Both the position numbers and the translations under genes were made by a program. Shown here in pieces: positions 6,037-6,311 of a stretch of DNA of 6,311 nucleotides (positions are counted from its first letter, which is position 1; each line of letters begins with the position of its first letter). The notes under the pieces were generated by a model, which saw only the letters and a program-made list of their open reading frames with translations, made no database searches and had not been told where the DNA came from. The stretch covers positions 1-6,311 of the forward strand of contig JAHILC010000024.1 in the NCBI GenBank assembly GCA_018897225.1, in the 5' to 3' direction. The stretch comes from Actinomycetota bacterium. Its GTDB lineage: Bacteria > Actinomycetota > Humimicrobiia > Humimicrobiales > Humimicrobiaceae.

Positions 6037-6138
6037 TTAAAAGTTCTTGCTATCACACTGTTCTGGGAGCCAATCCATACATTCGCCACTATTCTCCCGG
6101 CCAGTACTGGTAGGAATATCTTTAGTATAATTTAAAAT
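6037..6138 (-). other. Minus-strand 33-codon open frame, possible gene relic
   Basis: Between in-frame stops at 6141-6139 and 6039-6037, the minus strand encodes ILNYTKDIPTSTG followed by RENSGECMDWLPEQCDSKNF. It has only one internal ATG, at 6075-6073, and no ribosome site. The tryptophan and cysteine content and the higher GC look more protein-like than the flanking A+T-rich DNA. It could therefore be the tail of a lost gene or transposase, but I do not recognise it. Confidence 0.2.
6063..6110 (+). repeat. GC-rich inverted repeat and adjoining palindrome
   Basis: CTGGGAG (6063-6069) pairs with CTCCCGG (6094-6100) as a 7-bp stem with one G-U pair and a 24-base loop. The perfect palindrome CCAGTACTGG (6101-6110) follows at once. 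It could be leader RNA structure, the end of a lost mobile element or an operator; the sequence does not decide. Confidence 0.35.
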
Positions 6139-6218
6139 CTACAATACTTCGAGACATTTCCTTACTGTGTAGTATATATATAATACTTACCTATATGATA
6201 AAATAGTATTGGAGAGAA

Positions 6219-6247
6219 TTGATACTTCAGATATATTGTTGTATGTT
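6219..6247 (+). promoter_or_regulatory. Promoter candidate for the gene starting at 6281
   Basis: TTGATA (6219-6224; five of six to TTGACA) and TATGTT (6242-6247; four of six to TATAAT) are 17 bases apart. Transcription would start near 6254, giving a leader of under 30 bases. The -35 overlaps one of the AATACT-like motifs, so a regulator bound there could compete with polymerase. Confidence 0.45.
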
Positions 6248-6280
6248 ATATAAAATTATGACGATTGACAAGGGCGATGA

Positions 6281-6311
6281 ATGATGAAAGAAGAAATTAT
6301 AAAAAGAAAAT
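6281..6311 (+). CDS. Start of an unrecognised gene, cut by the window edge
   Basis: An open frame begins with two consecutive Met codons (6281 and 6284) and reads MMKEEIIKRK to the edge. AAGGG (6270-6274) lies six bases before the first ATG and nine before the second, so both are well placed; an out-of-frame ATG at 6277 is too close. A promoter-like pair lies just upstream. Ten residues are too few to assign a family. Confidence 0.45.
   Translation, partial: MMKEEIIKRK

Larger units (their letters stand above)
5929..6280. other. Intergenic stretch with no confident gene
   Basis: This 352-base region is A+T-rich at both ends with a higher-GC island at about 6045-6120. It holds a weak terminator-like hairpin, two promoter candidates, the 8-bp inverted repeat ACTTTTAA-c-TTAAAAGT (6028-6044), a 7-bp stem around 6063-6100, the palindrome CCAGTACTGG (6101-6110) and repeated AATACT/AGTATT motifs (6143-6226). 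The only open frame of note is 33 codons on the minus strand. No tRNA, CRISPR or known riboswitch core is visible. Confidence 0.6.

Noticed and set aside
6277..6311. ATG at 6277 as start of the last gene
   Set aside because: It is only two bases from the AAGGG site, too close for normal initiation; the ATGs at 6281 and 6284 are better placed.

Overview
The window comes from a low-GC bacterium. AGGAG-type ribosome binding sites, A+T-rich promoters with good sigma-A-like hexamers and tightly packed genes suggest a Firmicute, probably a fermentative anaerobe. A clostridial or halanaerobial relative would fit, but this is inference; no marker gene fixes the taxon.

Layout. Bases 1-112 hold the 5' end of an unrecognised gene on the minus strand. 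Its likely promoter overlaps a perfect 13-bp inverted repeat (127-155). Facing the other way is a HigBA toxin-antitoxin locus: a plus-strand promoter candidate (198-227), a damaged higB toxin that keeps only its C-terminal end in clear form (227-406), and an intact higA antitoxin (416-745). The damaged part of higB holds a stem-loop that resembles an IS200/IS605-type element end. Next comes a 779-residue gene fusing the alpha and beta subunits of a thiamine-diphosphate 2-oxo acid (or acetoin) dehydrogenase E1 (902-3241). It has two insertions in the alpha half, and no E2 or E3 gene lies next to it.

After a terminator-like hairpin and a short spacer, base composition drops and a two-gene operon follows. 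It encodes a mannitol-1-phosphate 5-dehydrogenase-like protein (3429-4631) and, 10 nt later, a medium-chain dehydrogenase of the L-sorbose-1-phosphate reductase/polyol dehydrogenase type (4642-5928). One enzyme could reduce a ketose phosphate to a polyol phosphate and the other re-oxidise it at a different carbon, as SorE and SorD do in L-sorbose catabolism. The real substrate cannot be read from the sequence. The second enzyme has Asp where the usual GHE zinc motif has His.

The last stretch (5929-6280) has no confident gene. It contains a richer-GC island with inverted repeats, a 33-codon minus-strand open frame that may be a gene relic, and promoter-like elements among repeated AATACT/AGTATT motifs. 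These precede a gene that begins at about 6281 and runs off the window.

The parts do not form one system. They are a decayed toxin-antitoxin locus, an orphan fused E1, and a polyol-phosphate operon, set side by side.
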